Shown: positions 27,114-37,600 of the stretch, piece by piece | Position numbering within the stretch: the first letter of the stretch is position 1 | Layout of the letters: each line of letters begins with the position of its first letter | Source: Acinetobacter ursingii DSM 16037 = CIP 107286 | GTDB taxonomy: Bacteria; Pseudomonadota; Gammaproteobacteria; Pseudomonadales; Moraxellaceae | NCBI RefSeq assembly: GCF_000368825.1 | Contig: NZ_KB849710.1 | Location: forward strand, 1-64,000 | Length of the DNA: 64,000 nucleotides | Direction: 5' to 3' | Translations under genes and position numbers: made by a program | The notes under the pieces: generated by a model | What the model was told of the DNA's origin: nothing | What the model saw: the letters and a program-made list of their open reading frames with translations, nothing else | Database searches by the model: none

Positions 27114-29225
27114 TTAGCTTGCCTGAGAGCTTTCCATAATAGCGGGTGGCAGTGCCAGACGGGAAATGCGAGGGAAGTTAAATTGCATACGCAGATCACG
27201 GATAATCTGTGCAATTTGTTTACGATTATTAACCACAATATTGACATAAGTACAGTCAGTGGTTGGATACACTTGTTCGACCCCAATGTGCGATTTACGG
27301 CATAGATAAATCAATTCGGAGACTTGCTCGTCATCCATTGCCAGCTCTACGCATAAATAGGCATTAAAACTGACATCCTCCAGATCATCTGATTGCCACT
27401 GTAAAGGCATGATATTTTCTGGATGCAAATGTTGTTCATGCAATAAATTATGACATCGAGCGCGATGCACAATCAGACCACGTCGGGACAGATGACCCTG
27501 AATTGGGTCGCCTAACACTGGATTACAGCAATGTGCATATTTAACATCAATCCCTTCAGTTCCCTGAATTAATCGATCAGATTCATGCGTTTCAGCTTGA
27601 GCTGTGTCCTGCTGTACATATAAATGATTGGCGACCAGTTGCGGCAAAAGATCACCCACTGCAATTTGCTCAAATAACGTATCTTTATTTTCAACATGAC
27701 GCCATTGCAACACATCCATCCAGTCCGATTCAGATAAATCATTGATGGATCGATTAAACAGTTTTAATGCGCGATTTAAAGCTTGTTGTCCAACCAGGCG
27801 CTGTTCTTCTATATCCTGATCCCGCAAAATATTTTGCAGGGCTCGACGTGCTTTTTGCGTATTAATAAAACTGAGCCAATCTGGATTAGGTGTGGCTAAC
27901 ACATCAGTAATAACATCAACTACCTGACCACTGGCCAATGGCGTAGAAAGCGGACGAATTTCACCATCAACTTTAGCACCTACCGCATGGTTGCCCAAAA
28001 AGAGACTGGCGGCATAGGCAAAATCCACCACCGTTGCGCCTTGAGGCAATTCATGTAAATGTCCATGTGGGGTATAAACCCAGATTTTTTCTTGATGCAG
28101 ATAATCGAGTAAATCATTGAATGTGGTTTTAGCACAAGCATCATCAATCAGGGTATTTAAATTCTGCATAGACGCCTGAATGGCTGAACGGCAGGCTTGC
28201 GGTGCATTTTCACCGAGTACCACCCCGAAACGCGCCGCTTTACGCATCAATTCCGTCTGAATCGTTAAAGAAAGCGTGGTATTTTCACCTTTTAGTTTCA
28301 TCAATAAAGATTGATTACCGCCTGGCAATGGGCGACGAATATGATCTTCATAATGCAAGACTTCAAAGTTTTCACGGAGTGCTTCAACTAAACGATCACA
28401 GTCCGCAATACTCTGTAAGATGATTTCAAAAGCATGGCTGTGCGTAAGTTCGTGCAAATCAATTTCATTTTTGACAAAGTGGCGCAGTAATTCAATATTA
28501 TTATTTTTCTTTTTAATTCGACCATTAATTTGATAAGCAAGGAGTAAATCTGCTAAATGTTTTTCCCATTGGGACTGATATTCACAGCGTTTGGGTTTAC
28601 TTTCGAGTAAAGCGGTCTGAACATTATTGTACATATCCAGATCAAGATTTTGATAACACAATAGTTCAAGGTTATCCGCCATTTCATTCATGCCGACAAT
28701 ACGTGCCATCGGAACGAAAATATCCAGCGTTTCCTGCGCGATGCGAGCGCGTTTATCTGGACGCAAGGCATCTAGCGTGGTCATATTATGGTAGCGATCT
28801 GCTAATTTAATAATAATGACACGAGGGTCTTGCAAGGTCGCTTGTAAAATTTTACGAAAAGAAGCCGCTTTATTAAATTGCTTATCACTGGAATGGGTCA
28901 GTTTGGTTACACCATCCACCAAATCTGAAACAGTCCGTCCAAAACGCTCTGCCACATCATCTTTGGTATATTCTGTATCCTCGATGACATCGTGCAATAA
29001 CGCAGCCATCAAGGTTTCTGCATCTAGACGCATATGTGCCAAAATACAACACACCGCGATAGGATGCAGCACATAAGGCTCACCACTTTTACGGGTGATT
29101 CCTGAGTGTGCCAGATCGGCAAAATCACAGGCAGCAAGCACACGCTCGACATCCTCAGCTTTTAAATAGGCATCGATAATAAGTTTGAGCTGTTGCTTGG
29201 CTTGGCTGACCTCTTCGCCTGGCAT
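27114..29225 (-). CDS. spoT: (p)ppGpp hydrolase SpoT with decayed synthetase domain
   Basis: The 703-residue RSH-family protein controls the alarmone (p)ppGpp. The hydrolase domain is intact: His54, His78-Asp79 and Glu82-Asp83 in LLHDVIEDTEY, and LADRYHNMTTLDAL. The following synthetase-like domain lacks the expected residues: the YxSLH-type motif reads NQSLL, and the E.QIRT-type motif reads SLTIQTELM. A TGS domain (IWVYTPHGHLHELPQGATVV) and a C-terminal ACT domain follow. It is probably a monofunctional hydrolase, as described for Moraxellaceae. It is separated from rpoZ by 389 bases. Confidence 0.93.
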   Translation of the reverse strand: MPGEEVSQAKQQLKLIIDAYLKAEDVERVLAACDFADLAHSGITRKSGEPYVLHPIAVCCILAHMRLDAETLMAALLHDVIEDTEYTKDDVAERFGRTVSDLVDGVTKLTHSSDKQFNKAASFRKILQATLQDPRVIIIKLADRYHNMTTLDALRPDKRARIAQETLDIFVPMARIVGMNEMADNLELLCYQNLDLDMYNNVQTALLESKPKRCEYQSQWEKHLADLLLAYQINGRIKKKNNNIELLRHFVKNEIDLHELTHSHAFEIILQSIADCDRLVEALRENFEVLHYEDHIRRPLPGGNQSLLMKLKGENTTLSLTIQTELMRKAARFGVVLGENAPQACRSAIQASMQNLNTLIDDACAKTTFNDLLDYLHQEKIWVYTPHGHLHELPQGATVVDFAYAASLFLGNHAVGAKVDGEIRPLSTPLASGQVVDVITDVLATPNPDWLSFINTQKARRALQNILRDQDIEEQRLVGQQALNRALKLFNRSINDLSESDWMDVLQWRHVENKDTLFEQIAVGDLLPQLVANHLYVQQDTAQAETHESDRLIQGTEGIDVKYAHCCNPVLGDPIQGHLSRRGLIVHRARCHNLLHEQHLHPENIMPLQWQSDDLEDVSFNAYLCVELAMDDEQVSELIYLCRKSHIGVEQVYPTTDCTYVNIVVNNRKQIAQIIRDLRMQFNFPRISRLALPPAIMESSQAS

Positions 29226-29614
29226 AGAGCACCTTTATTTACAGTGAATAATGAGAATCTACCTATCTCTTAATGAAATGCATATCGCAAATTTTGTCAA
29301 TTCGTTCACACAAATATTCGCGGGTAAATTTCAATTGGGGAGATCGGCAGAATCAATCGAATCTTACAGTTGTATCAAATCTTTTATGTAGATGCATCAT
29401 TTTTGAGAGGCGAGATGCATTTTTTTCACCAATTTTAGGATGCAAGTGTTTTATTTTTGAGCAAAATGGGTGGGTTGAATAAAAGAATAAAGAAAAAATG
29501 ATGACAAATAGATGAATCTGAAAAAATAAATTGTAAGGTTGAATGGCAAATCTTTAAATTTTTTTGGGCATAAAAAAAGAGTGCAATAATGCACCCTTTT
29601 TTATATTGAAACGC
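29226..29614. other. Intergenic region between rpoZ and spoT
   Basis: This 389-base gap separates rpoZ and spoT, which adjoin in many gammaproteobacteria. It holds the rpoZ terminator at 29571-29602 and presumably the spoT promoter. No convincing gene or RNA was seen; a repeated GATGCAT word near 29391-29423 has no clear meaning. Confidence 0.5.
29571..29602 (-). terminator. Terminator after rpoZ
   Basis: AAAAGAGTGCA and TGCACCCTTTTTT form a stem around AATA, with A- and T-runs outside, 13 bases beyond the rpoZ stop on the minus strand. Confidence 0.85.
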
Positions 29615-29896
29615 TTATTGGAAAGAAAAACCTTCCAAATTTAAGCTGTTTGCAGACAACGCTAAATCAAGGCTAGACGTTTGATAGTCTTGATCGCGTT
29701 GTTTTAAAATATCTTTGGTCACGTGACCTGCTGCAATTTCACGTAATGCAACGACAGTTGGTTTGTCATTATCCCATTCTACAGTAGGTTCAATGCCCTG
29801 ACGAGCAAGCTGACGCGCGCGTTTGCTTGCCACTAGTACAAGCTCAAAGCGGTTGTCTACATGGTCTAAACAATCTTCAACGGTTACGCGTGCCAT
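29615..29896 (-). CDS. rpoZ: DNA-directed RNA polymerase subunit omega
   Basis: Omega helps assemble beta-prime and takes part in ppGpp binding to RNA polymerase. The 93-residue product starts [20 protein letters not shown] and contains [13 protein letters not shown] and the [11 protein letters not shown] motif. The start ATG at 29896 is fixed by family alignment; an upstream in-frame codon would add 12 unrelated residues. gmk lies 67 bases upstream in the same direction, the usual gmk-rpoZ pair. Confidence 0.97.
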   Translation of the reverse strand: MARVTVEDCLDHVDNRFELVLVASKRARQLARQGIEPTVEWDNDKPTVVALREIAAGHVTKDILKQRDQDYQTSSLDLALSANSLNLEGFSFQ

Positions 29897-29963
29897 ATAA
29901 GTTCTCGGGTGATGAATACAACTAGACTGCAAAGTATAAAATGTATTGAGCGCAGACTCAAGT

Positions 29964-30674
<711 letters not shown>

Positions 30675-30729
30675 CTATCTTTCTTAAAATTTAAAATATT
30701 ATTCATTTTAGCCATTTGTTGAGGATCTT

Positions 30730-31680
30730 ATGCAAATCGTATTGGCAAATCCACGAGGTTTTTGTGCTGGTGTAGACCGTGCGATTGCGATCGTCAATCG
30801 TGCACTAGAATGCTTTAGCCCACCTATTTATGTGCGGCATGAAGTGGTTCACAATAAATTTGTGGTGGATGATTTACGCCAACGCGGTGCAATTTTTGTC
30901 GATGAACTTGATCAAGTACCAGATGACTCAATTGTTATTTTTAGTGCGCATGGAGTTTCTAAAGCGGTTCAACTTGAGGCTGAACAGCGTGGTTTAAAAG
31001 TCTTTGATGCGACCTGTCCATTGGTGACCAAAGTCCATATTGAAGTCACTAAATATGCTCGTGAAGGAACAGAAGCCATTTTGATTGGTCATGAAGGTCA
31101 TCCAGAAGTCGAAGGCACCATGGGACAATACGACAAAAAAAGTGGCGGAGATATTTATCTGGTTGAAGATGAACAGGACGTTGCTGAGCTAGCGGTGAGA
31201 CATCCTGAAAAATTAGCGTTTGTGACTCAAACCACGTTGTCGATTGATGATACAGCTAAAGTCATTGATGCTTTGCGTTCACGTTTCCCTCATATTCAGG
31301 GACCACGTAAAGATGACATTTGTTATGCTACACAAAACCGTCAGGACGCGGTGCGTGATTTAGCTGTGCAGTGTGATGTTGTGCTTGTGGTCGGTTCTCC
31401 AAATTCGTCCAACTCCAATCGACTTCGTGAACTGGCAGAGCGTATGGGGAAATCGGCATATTTAGTCGATAATGCTGATCAGCTTGAACAGGCTTGGTTT
31501 AAAAAGACGGATAAAATTGGCGTTACGGCAGGCGCGTCTGCTCCTGAAATTTTAATTAAACAAGTGATCCAGCGTTTACAAGATTGGGGTGCAGACGCCC
31601 CTAAAGAGTTAGATGGGCGTGAGGAAAATATTACCTTTAGCTTGCCGAAAGAGTTAAGAATACAAGTGACACAGGCTTAA
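30730..31680 (+). CDS. ispH: 4-hydroxy-3-methylbut-2-enyl diphosphate reductase IspH
   Basis: IspH is the last enzyme of the MEP isoprenoid pathway, an iron-sulfur reductase yielding IPP and DMAPP. The 316-residue product contains the three cluster cysteines in [13 protein letters not shown] (Cys12), [12 protein letters not shown] and [13 protein letters not shown]. The substrate-binding [14 protein letters not shown] and [13 protein letters not shown] are also present. It is followed by a strong terminator and the minor-pilin operon. Confidence 0.98.
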   Translation: MQIVLANPRGFCAGVDRAIAIVNRALECFSPPIYVRHEVVHNKFVVDDLRQRGAIFVDELDQVPDDSIVIFSAHGVSKAVQLEAEQRGLKVFDATCPLVTKVHIEVTKYAREGTEAILIGHEGHPEVEGTMGQYDKKSGGDIYLVEDEQDVAELAVRHPEKLAFVTQTTLSIDDTAKVIDALRSRFPHIQGPRKDDICYATQNRQDAVRDLAVQCDVVLVVGSPNSSNSNRLRELAERMGKSAYLVDNADQLEQAWFKKTDKIGVTAGASAPEILIKQVIQRLQDWGADAPKELDGREENITFSLPKELRIQVTQA

Positions 31681-31704
31681 TTTTAAACAAAAAGTTTTTT
31701 TGAG

Positions 31705-31735
31705 AACGGATGAGTGTTACTCATCCGTTTTTTTA
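31705..31735 (+). terminator. Terminator after ispH
   Basis: AACGGATGAG pairs perfectly with CTCATCCGTT around TGTTA and runs into a T-run, 25 bases after the stop. It separates ispH from the pilin operon. Confidence 0.93.
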
Positions 31736-31824
31736 TGCCCTTAATCTTGATTGTATTGGTTCTGTAAAAAAAAACGTTAATCTAAAATAATAAAGAAGGC
31801 GGTCATAATAAATAGGGGTGAACA

Positions 31825-32358
31825 ATGCGTAGAAGTTTAGGATTTACGCTCATTGAGTTAATGGTCACTATTGCTGTGTTGGCGGTGATTGCGACGATGG
31901 CTGCGCCTTCTTTTGGAAATTTGGTGGCAGAAAAGAAATTGGATAGAGATGCTCGTGATTTAGCCTTGACACTAAGTGATGCTAGAGGGCAGGCTGCGGC
32001 TTTACGGAAACAAATAACAATAAAATTTAAAGCTGGAACTAATACCTCTACTACGTACTACTGGATACCACAATCAGAAAATAATGCTATGGATGAATCA
32101 GATCAGGATGTTTCTTTTTCTGATGTGACCTACACACCTGTTGGAGTGCCTTCTCAAAGAGAAGTGGATAAACCTAATCCTACATATGATAAAACAAAAG
32201 AGACTGATCTAAATACAAAGCCACCTACTAACCCGCCAACGATAAAAGTCATAGTTCCTTTAAAATTTAAACTTTGTAATTCAAAAATTAAGCAAAGTCG
32301 AATGATCAATGTTTCTTTAAATGGCACGATTCAACAAATAGAAAAAGGAACATGCTGA
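31825..32358 (+). CDS. fimT: Type IV pilus minor pilin FimT/GspH-like
   Basis: The 177-residue product has a short class IV prepilin leader MRRSLG followed by FTLIELMVTIAVLAVIATMA. PilD cleaves after Gly, and Glu5 of the mature protein is present. The rest fits a GspH/FimT globular domain with a cysteine pair at the end. It is the first gene of a seven-gene operon and overlaps pilV by 7 bases. FimT-type pilins help DNA uptake by binding DNA in natural transformation, which is the inferred role. Confidence 0.88.
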   Translation: MRRSLGFTLIELMVTIAVLAVIATMAAPSFGNLVAEKKLDRDARDLALTLSDARGQAAALRKQITIKFKAGTNTSTTYYWIPQSENNAMDESDQDVSFSDVTYTPVGVPSQREVDKPNPTYDKTKETDLNTKPPTNPPTIKVIVPLKFKLCNSKIKQSRMINVSLNGTIQQIEKGTC

Positions 32359-32876
32359 AAATGAATAAAAACTATCAAAATGGTGTGGGTCTAATGGAGG
32401 TTTTAGTTGCGCTTCTACTTCTGGCTATTGGAGTGCTAGGGTTTTCTGTTTTGCAAGTGAGAGCTATAGATGCATCGCAAGAAGCTTCTGATCGTTCCGT
32501 TGCTATGAATCTTGCTCGAGATTTGTCTGAACGAATTCGTATTAATAAAACTGCTTTAACAAAGTATAAAGAGTATATCAATGCTAAAACAGTAGATACG
32601 AGTTGCATTGGTTCGGCGACAAGTTATTTTCCAAAGTGTAATCCAGAAACAATGGTAAAATTTGATGTGGGAGAAATTCTTACAAAAGCTGATAGTTTGG
32701 GACAATCGATAAAAATATATAACTGCGTAGGAAGTAATTTAAATTGTATTTATGTGGCTTGGGGGAGAACAAATACAACGGCAAATAATATTAATACTGA
32801 TGCAAGTAAATGTATTGATTCTTCCACAGGAACATATTTAGTGGGTTCTCAATGCCTTGTTATGGAGGCATTCTAA
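32352..32876 (+). CDS. pilV: Type IV pilus minor pilin PilV
   Basis: The 174-residue product has the prepilin motif NGVGLMEVLVALLLLAIGVL, with Glu5 and a hydrophobic helix, and the PilV-type continuation GFSVLQVRAIDASQEASDRS. Cysteines occur in the C-terminal half. The start is uncertain between ATG 32352, which overlaps the fimT stop, and ATG 32361, nine bases later. The stop codon overlaps the pilW start (TAATG). It is a component of the priming complex for pilus assembly. Confidence 0.88.
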   Translation: MLKMNKNYQNGVGLMEVLVALLLLAIGVLGFSVLQVRAIDASQEASDRSVAMNLARDLSERIRINKTALTKYKEYINAKTVDTSCIGSATSYFPKCNPETMVKFDVGEILTKADSLGQSIKIYNCVGSNLNCIYVAWGRTNTTANNINTDASKCIDSSTGTYLVGSQCLVMEAF

Positions 32877-33850
32877 TGAAATATAATTTAAATTATATCA
32901 CGCAAAGAGGTTTTACCTTATTAGAGCTTATGGTTGCTTTGGCATTAGGTCTGATTATTAGTGCGGCGGCTATACAATTATTTCTAATCAGTCAACGTAG
33001 TATAACGACGCAGCAGGCTCTGTCGAATATGCAAAGTGATTCTATATTTGGATTGGAAGCATTAATTCGTGATATCCGATTAGCAAATTTAAATGCTGAT
33101 CAGCCTTACATGGATGATTCTGTATTACATGGTGGAGTTGTATTAAATGGTAGAAATTACACATCTAAAAGACAGGCGACTCCTAAGGAAAATGAAGCAG
33201 ATATTACTTTAACTAATGCATTATCTATTGGAGAACAAGGCTCATCTAATCTAAATGGTGTAAAAAGCGACCAACTTGTTATTCAATATAAAAATATTTT
33301 GGATAGTCAATTCGACTGTGAAGGTAATAGTTTGAGTAAGGATGTTTTTGTCGTCGAGCGTTATTTTCTGCGCACAGATACTAATCGAAATGATCCTAAT
33401 CAGGCTTTGTCATTAGCATGTAAATCTTTTGTTTATAGTGGTGATACGCCAACAAAAATAGATTTATCTGGAGATGGTCAGATTGTTATTCCTAGAGTTG
33501 ACCATTTTAGTGTGATGCTACGTATCGCACAAGATGGTAGGAATGCAGCATGTAATGCTGATGATGCAACGCAAAAAGATGGAAATATGGACTGTTTTGG
33601 TGATATTAAAATCGAAGATTATAAAAAATTGACTGCAACAATAAAGCCACAAATTGTTGCAGTGAAAATAGGTCTGTTGATTCGTTCTACGAACACAGTG
33701 GGTGAAAACAAATTTTTCAATAAAGATCAACTGTATCAAATTTTACAGACTAGTGGGAAATTAATCGAAAATGACAAAAATAAACTCTATGTTCGAAATG
33801 TTGTAACACAGACCATCGCTATGCGTAATGGTTTTGGAATAGCGAAATAA
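32876..33850 (+). CDS. pilW: Type IV pilus assembly protein PilW
   Basis: The 324-residue product has the leader ending QRG and the mature helix FTLLELMVALALGLIISAAA, then LFLISQRSITTQQALSNMQ, which is characteristic of PilW-type large minor pilins. The ATG at 32876 shares a base with the pilV stop, and GGAGG lies just upstream within pilV, so translation is coupled. PilW works with PilV, PilX and PilY1 at the pilus tip. Confidence 0.9.
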   Translation: MKYNLNYITQRGFTLLELMVALALGLIISAAAIQLFLISQRSITTQQALSNMQSDSIFGLEALIRDIRLANLNADQPYMDDSVLHGGVVLNGRNYTSKRQATPKENEADITLTNALSIGEQGSSNLNGVKSDQLVIQYKNILDSQFDCEGNSLSKDVFVVERYFLRTDTNRNDPNQALSLACKSFVYSGDTPTKIDLSGDGQIVIPRVDHFSVMLRIAQDGRNAACNADDATQKDGNMDCFGDIKIEDYKKLTATIKPQIVAVKIGLLIRSTNTVGENKFFNKDQLYQILQTSGKLIENDKNKLYVRNVVTQTIAMRNGFGIAK

Positions 33851-33860
33851 GGGGCTTGTA

Positions 33861-34616
33861 ATGAAAAATATCAAAGTATTCAAAAAAGCCCAAACTGGTG
33901 CTGTACTCATCGTTGTATTAGTTATGCTTATTTTGCTTACAATAGCAGGAACTTGGGCGATCCGTAGTGGATTAATTTCCCTCAATATAGCAACAAATTC
34001 TCAAGCACAATCATTGCTGATGCAAAATAGTGATTCTGTTTTTTTTACATTGGAAAATCAAACAAATGATGCTTTAAAGTTCGCCAATATGCGTATTGGA
34101 GATGGTATGTTGGCATATGTTATGCGACCAGAAAATAAGAACAAGGAGTTAGTGTTTTGTATTCGTGGAACTGTAGCAGATAATTTTGCAGGTAGTCGAT
34201 ATGGCAGTATTGTGTACTGGAATGGTACGAGTATTAGCAATAGTGACATGGGTAAAAATGGTTTTTGCAAAACAAGTAGATCGCTTGATTTTTTAAGTAA
34301 ACGTGCTGCAGTTATGACTCAAGTCACTGTGAGAGCTGCGCCTAATGATAAAGACTGGGATCAACTTATTTCTGGTGAAGATAAAGAAACTTCAAAAGGG
34401 CAGGATATTCAAAAAGTAATTATTACAGCAACATCATTATTACCAAATTTAAGCACGAGTTTAGAATCTAAGATTAACTCTTGTCTAACAGATTATACGA
34501 GTTTTTATGATGATGTTGCGAAGCAGGATACTGTAACAGATTGTTTAGCAAAAAATAGTGTGCCATACAGTACGCAGGATATGGAATATACCTTGCGCTA
34601 TATCAATGCATCTTAA
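33861..34616 (+). CDS. pilX: Type IV pilus assembly protein PilX
   Basis: The 251-residue product starts with a leader ending AQTG and the helix AVLIVVLVMLILLTIAGTWA. As typical of PilX it lacks the mature Glu5 that other pilins have. Four cysteines lie in the globular part. It sits between pilW and pilY1 with gaps of 10 and 9 bases, inside one operon. The gene is inferred from position and the PilX N-terminal pattern rather than from globular similarity. Confidence 0.87.
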   Translation: MKNIKVFKKAQTGAVLIVVLVMLILLTIAGTWAIRSGLISLNIATNSQAQSLLMQNSDSVFFTLENQTNDALKFANMRIGDGMLAYVMRPENKNKELVFCIRGTVADNFAGSRYGSIVYWNGTSISNSDMGKNGFCKTSRSLDFLSKRAAVMTQVTVRAAPNDKDWDQLISGEDKETSKGQDIQKVIITATSLLPNLSTSLESKINSCLTDYTSFYDDVAKQDTVTDCLAKNSVPYSTQDMEYTLRYINAS

Positions 34617-34625
34617 AGTGGGGGA

Positions 34626-37600
34626 ATGATGATGAAAAATTCAATCAATAAAAAAGCAAATAAAGATGTAAATGTGGAAATTGACAAACAAGTGATTCAT
34701 AAATTAAATATCGCTAGTGTATCGGCAACATTAACATCTTTAATATGTGCAGCAATAACCCCTACTTATGCATCTGATATTGAAATTTATAAGGTACCAG
34801 AAGATTCTGTAGGTTCTACAACATTAATGATGATGTTGGATACTTCGGGGAGTATGGATAGTAAGGATGGTTTATCTACATCACGTATGCAAAGACTGAA
34901 ACAGGGCTTAAGTGATGTGCTGCAAGGTACTGCATCTGTGCCAAGAGTTGATGATAAAGTCGTCATGGGGCTGGCTACTTTCAGTGGAGATAATGGTTAT
35001 ATTCGTATACCAGCTAAGCCTTTAGGGGAAAAAACGGGCTATCAAGTCCAAGACGGCGTTTATGTTAAGCCTCGCTGGCAAAGTTATAACCGTAAAATCT
35101 CTGGCAAACCTAAGCAATATTATAATGAATGTAAAACTTGGGATCCTAATAATTATAATTGTTTAACTTGGGGGGGGGAAACCACCTCTAAGCCGTCTGC
35201 ATATAGTACATCAAGCCCATATAAAACGAATACCAATACAAGCTGTACATATGGAGATTATAGTGACTGTGTATTTATATGGGAGGAATTACCCAAATAT
35301 CGTGATTTAACACATAGAGATACACTACTTACAGAAATTAATAGTAATAATTTATATGCGGATGGAGGAACACCAACCCCTTATGCATACGCTGAAGCGG
35401 CTGCATATTTGATGGGTCAATCAGCTCCTCGTAATGATTTACAGGCCTATTTTGTGCTTTCGGGACAATATAGTGGTTACTATGCAGTATGTACATCATG
35501 GGCAGGTATCACATGTACATCATGGGATCGCTGGTATTCTAAAGGCTTTAACTCTAGTGGCTACACAAAAGGGGCTAGCGATAAATTAGATGGTTATAGT
35601 GGAAACTATTATATTGGCCGTGACCCAAATATTAATCCGTATACTGGTTTTGATAAATCTGTATCTAGTTCAAAAAGTGGTAATACTTATATCGCACCAA
35701 GCTCAATTACAGATCAACTTACTAATTCAGATAAAAGAGAATGTAGTGGGCAAGGGATTTACTTTTTAACTGATGGTGTACCTGAACCTGGCGGTACAGC
35801 TCCAGGTTCAGATGGCAAAAGTGGTACGGCATATTCCTTAATGAGTACTGCGCTTGGTTCTAAAGGGGGGGGCTTTACTTGTGCTAATAGCCTGTTAGGT
35901 AAAAGAAGTAACTATACAAATTCTAGGAATGCTTGGTCTTGTATTGGCAACTTTGCACAATCTTTATTAGACTCGACTAAAAACACACTTGGATTACAGA
36001 TTAAAACAGTCGTGGTTGGTTTTGGGAGTAGTTTTGGTAGTGGAACTACAAATGATGATGTGGAAGATGCTAAAACTTGGGGGAATCTTGGTGGTGGGGG
36101 CTGGGTAGCGGGTTCTAGTCCTCAAGATATTGTTAATAGTATTAATAATTTTATTAAGGATATTACTAAAGATATTCCTTCTATGAGTACTGGTTCTTCC
36201 ACTATTCCTATGGATGCTCTAAATCCTGAAGTTGTACAGCCGTATTCTTATTTTCCACAATTTGAACCTAAGGTGAAACCAGAAGATGTCCAACAGTTAT
36301 GGCTAGGTAACCTAAAAAAATATTATGTCCTAAATAATTCGGTGTATGCAAAAAATAAAGTAGATCTAGTTATCAAAGCGAGTAAAGTGCAGGATGTCAC
36401 GGATCTTTGGAATGATGGTGGCATTACCTATACAGAAACAACGCCAATCTATCAAAAAGGGGGGGCATTGAGTCAGTTGGTTTTGGGTACTACGACGGAC
36501 ACCCATAATGCAAAAATTACAGGAAGAACCTTATTAACCAATTATGATTATGATGGCACAAAGACAGGAGCAAATCAGGTAACGAATAATCTCAATCTAG
36601 TTAAAGTGAAATACACCTATACGACTGATACTAAAACAAAAACAGATACTATATACGCACGTTCTTTAATGGCTTTACTTGGTTATAATATTACTAATGA
36701 TGAAAATACGAATGGCTTGGATTTGACAAATCGTGTGGCAACCATTCGCCAAATGGGTAGTGTTTATCATTCAAATCCTGTGTTATTGACACAAGAAGGA
36801 AAGGTCGTTGCCAAGAAAAATGATGCAGGTCAGGTTTACATTGATTCAGAAAGTCGGGAAGACTATGCATTATTTGGTACAACACAGGGTTTAGTGAGCG
36901 TTGTTGATGCTAAAACAGGAGTAGAAAAATTTTCCTTTGTACCAAAAGAAATGATAGAGAAGCAATCCGAAACATTTAAGCTAAATGGTGGTAGTCTGGC
37001 TGGTGGTAAAAATGCGCTTTACTACGGGATGGATGGAGAATGGACTGCACAGACTGTTTATGTTTCTAAAGATGATGGAACATTAACCGTTAAAGGAACG
37101 GTTCGAAATGTAATCGGGAGTGCTACTGATAAAGAAAACCTTAAAGGGAAGCAATGGGTGTATGGTGGTATGCGTATGGGCGGGCGTAGTTATTATGCGC
37201 TTGATCTTACGGACATGGATAATCCTAAAATTAAATTTCAGATAGATCCATCTGCTGGAATGATATATTCCCAAGACAGTCCAACAGGTAAAAGCTTTCC
37301 TGCGATCCAAAAAATGGGTCAAAGTTGGTCTAAACCTAAAATTGATTATGTAAACTGGAAAGGACAGCGCAAACTCGTTATGTTTGTTGGTGGTGGTTAT
37401 GATGCTGGTGGCGATGATGGAGATGGATTAAAATCCAATGGTGTCCGTACTGGTTATGCGGGATATGAGTATTATAATTATAAGCAAGAAAACTCTACTT
37501 CCACCAATAAGAAGATTGGTGCTGGTGTTTATATGTTTGATGCAGATAATGGTGATTTGTTGTGGTATACCGACTCAACCAATGATGCAAATGTCAAAAA

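Noticed and set aside
35000..36500. G-tracts in pilY1 as simple assembly errors
   Set aside because: All three tracts keep the 1330-residue frame open, which three random length errors would be unlikely to do. Length variation between cells remains untested.
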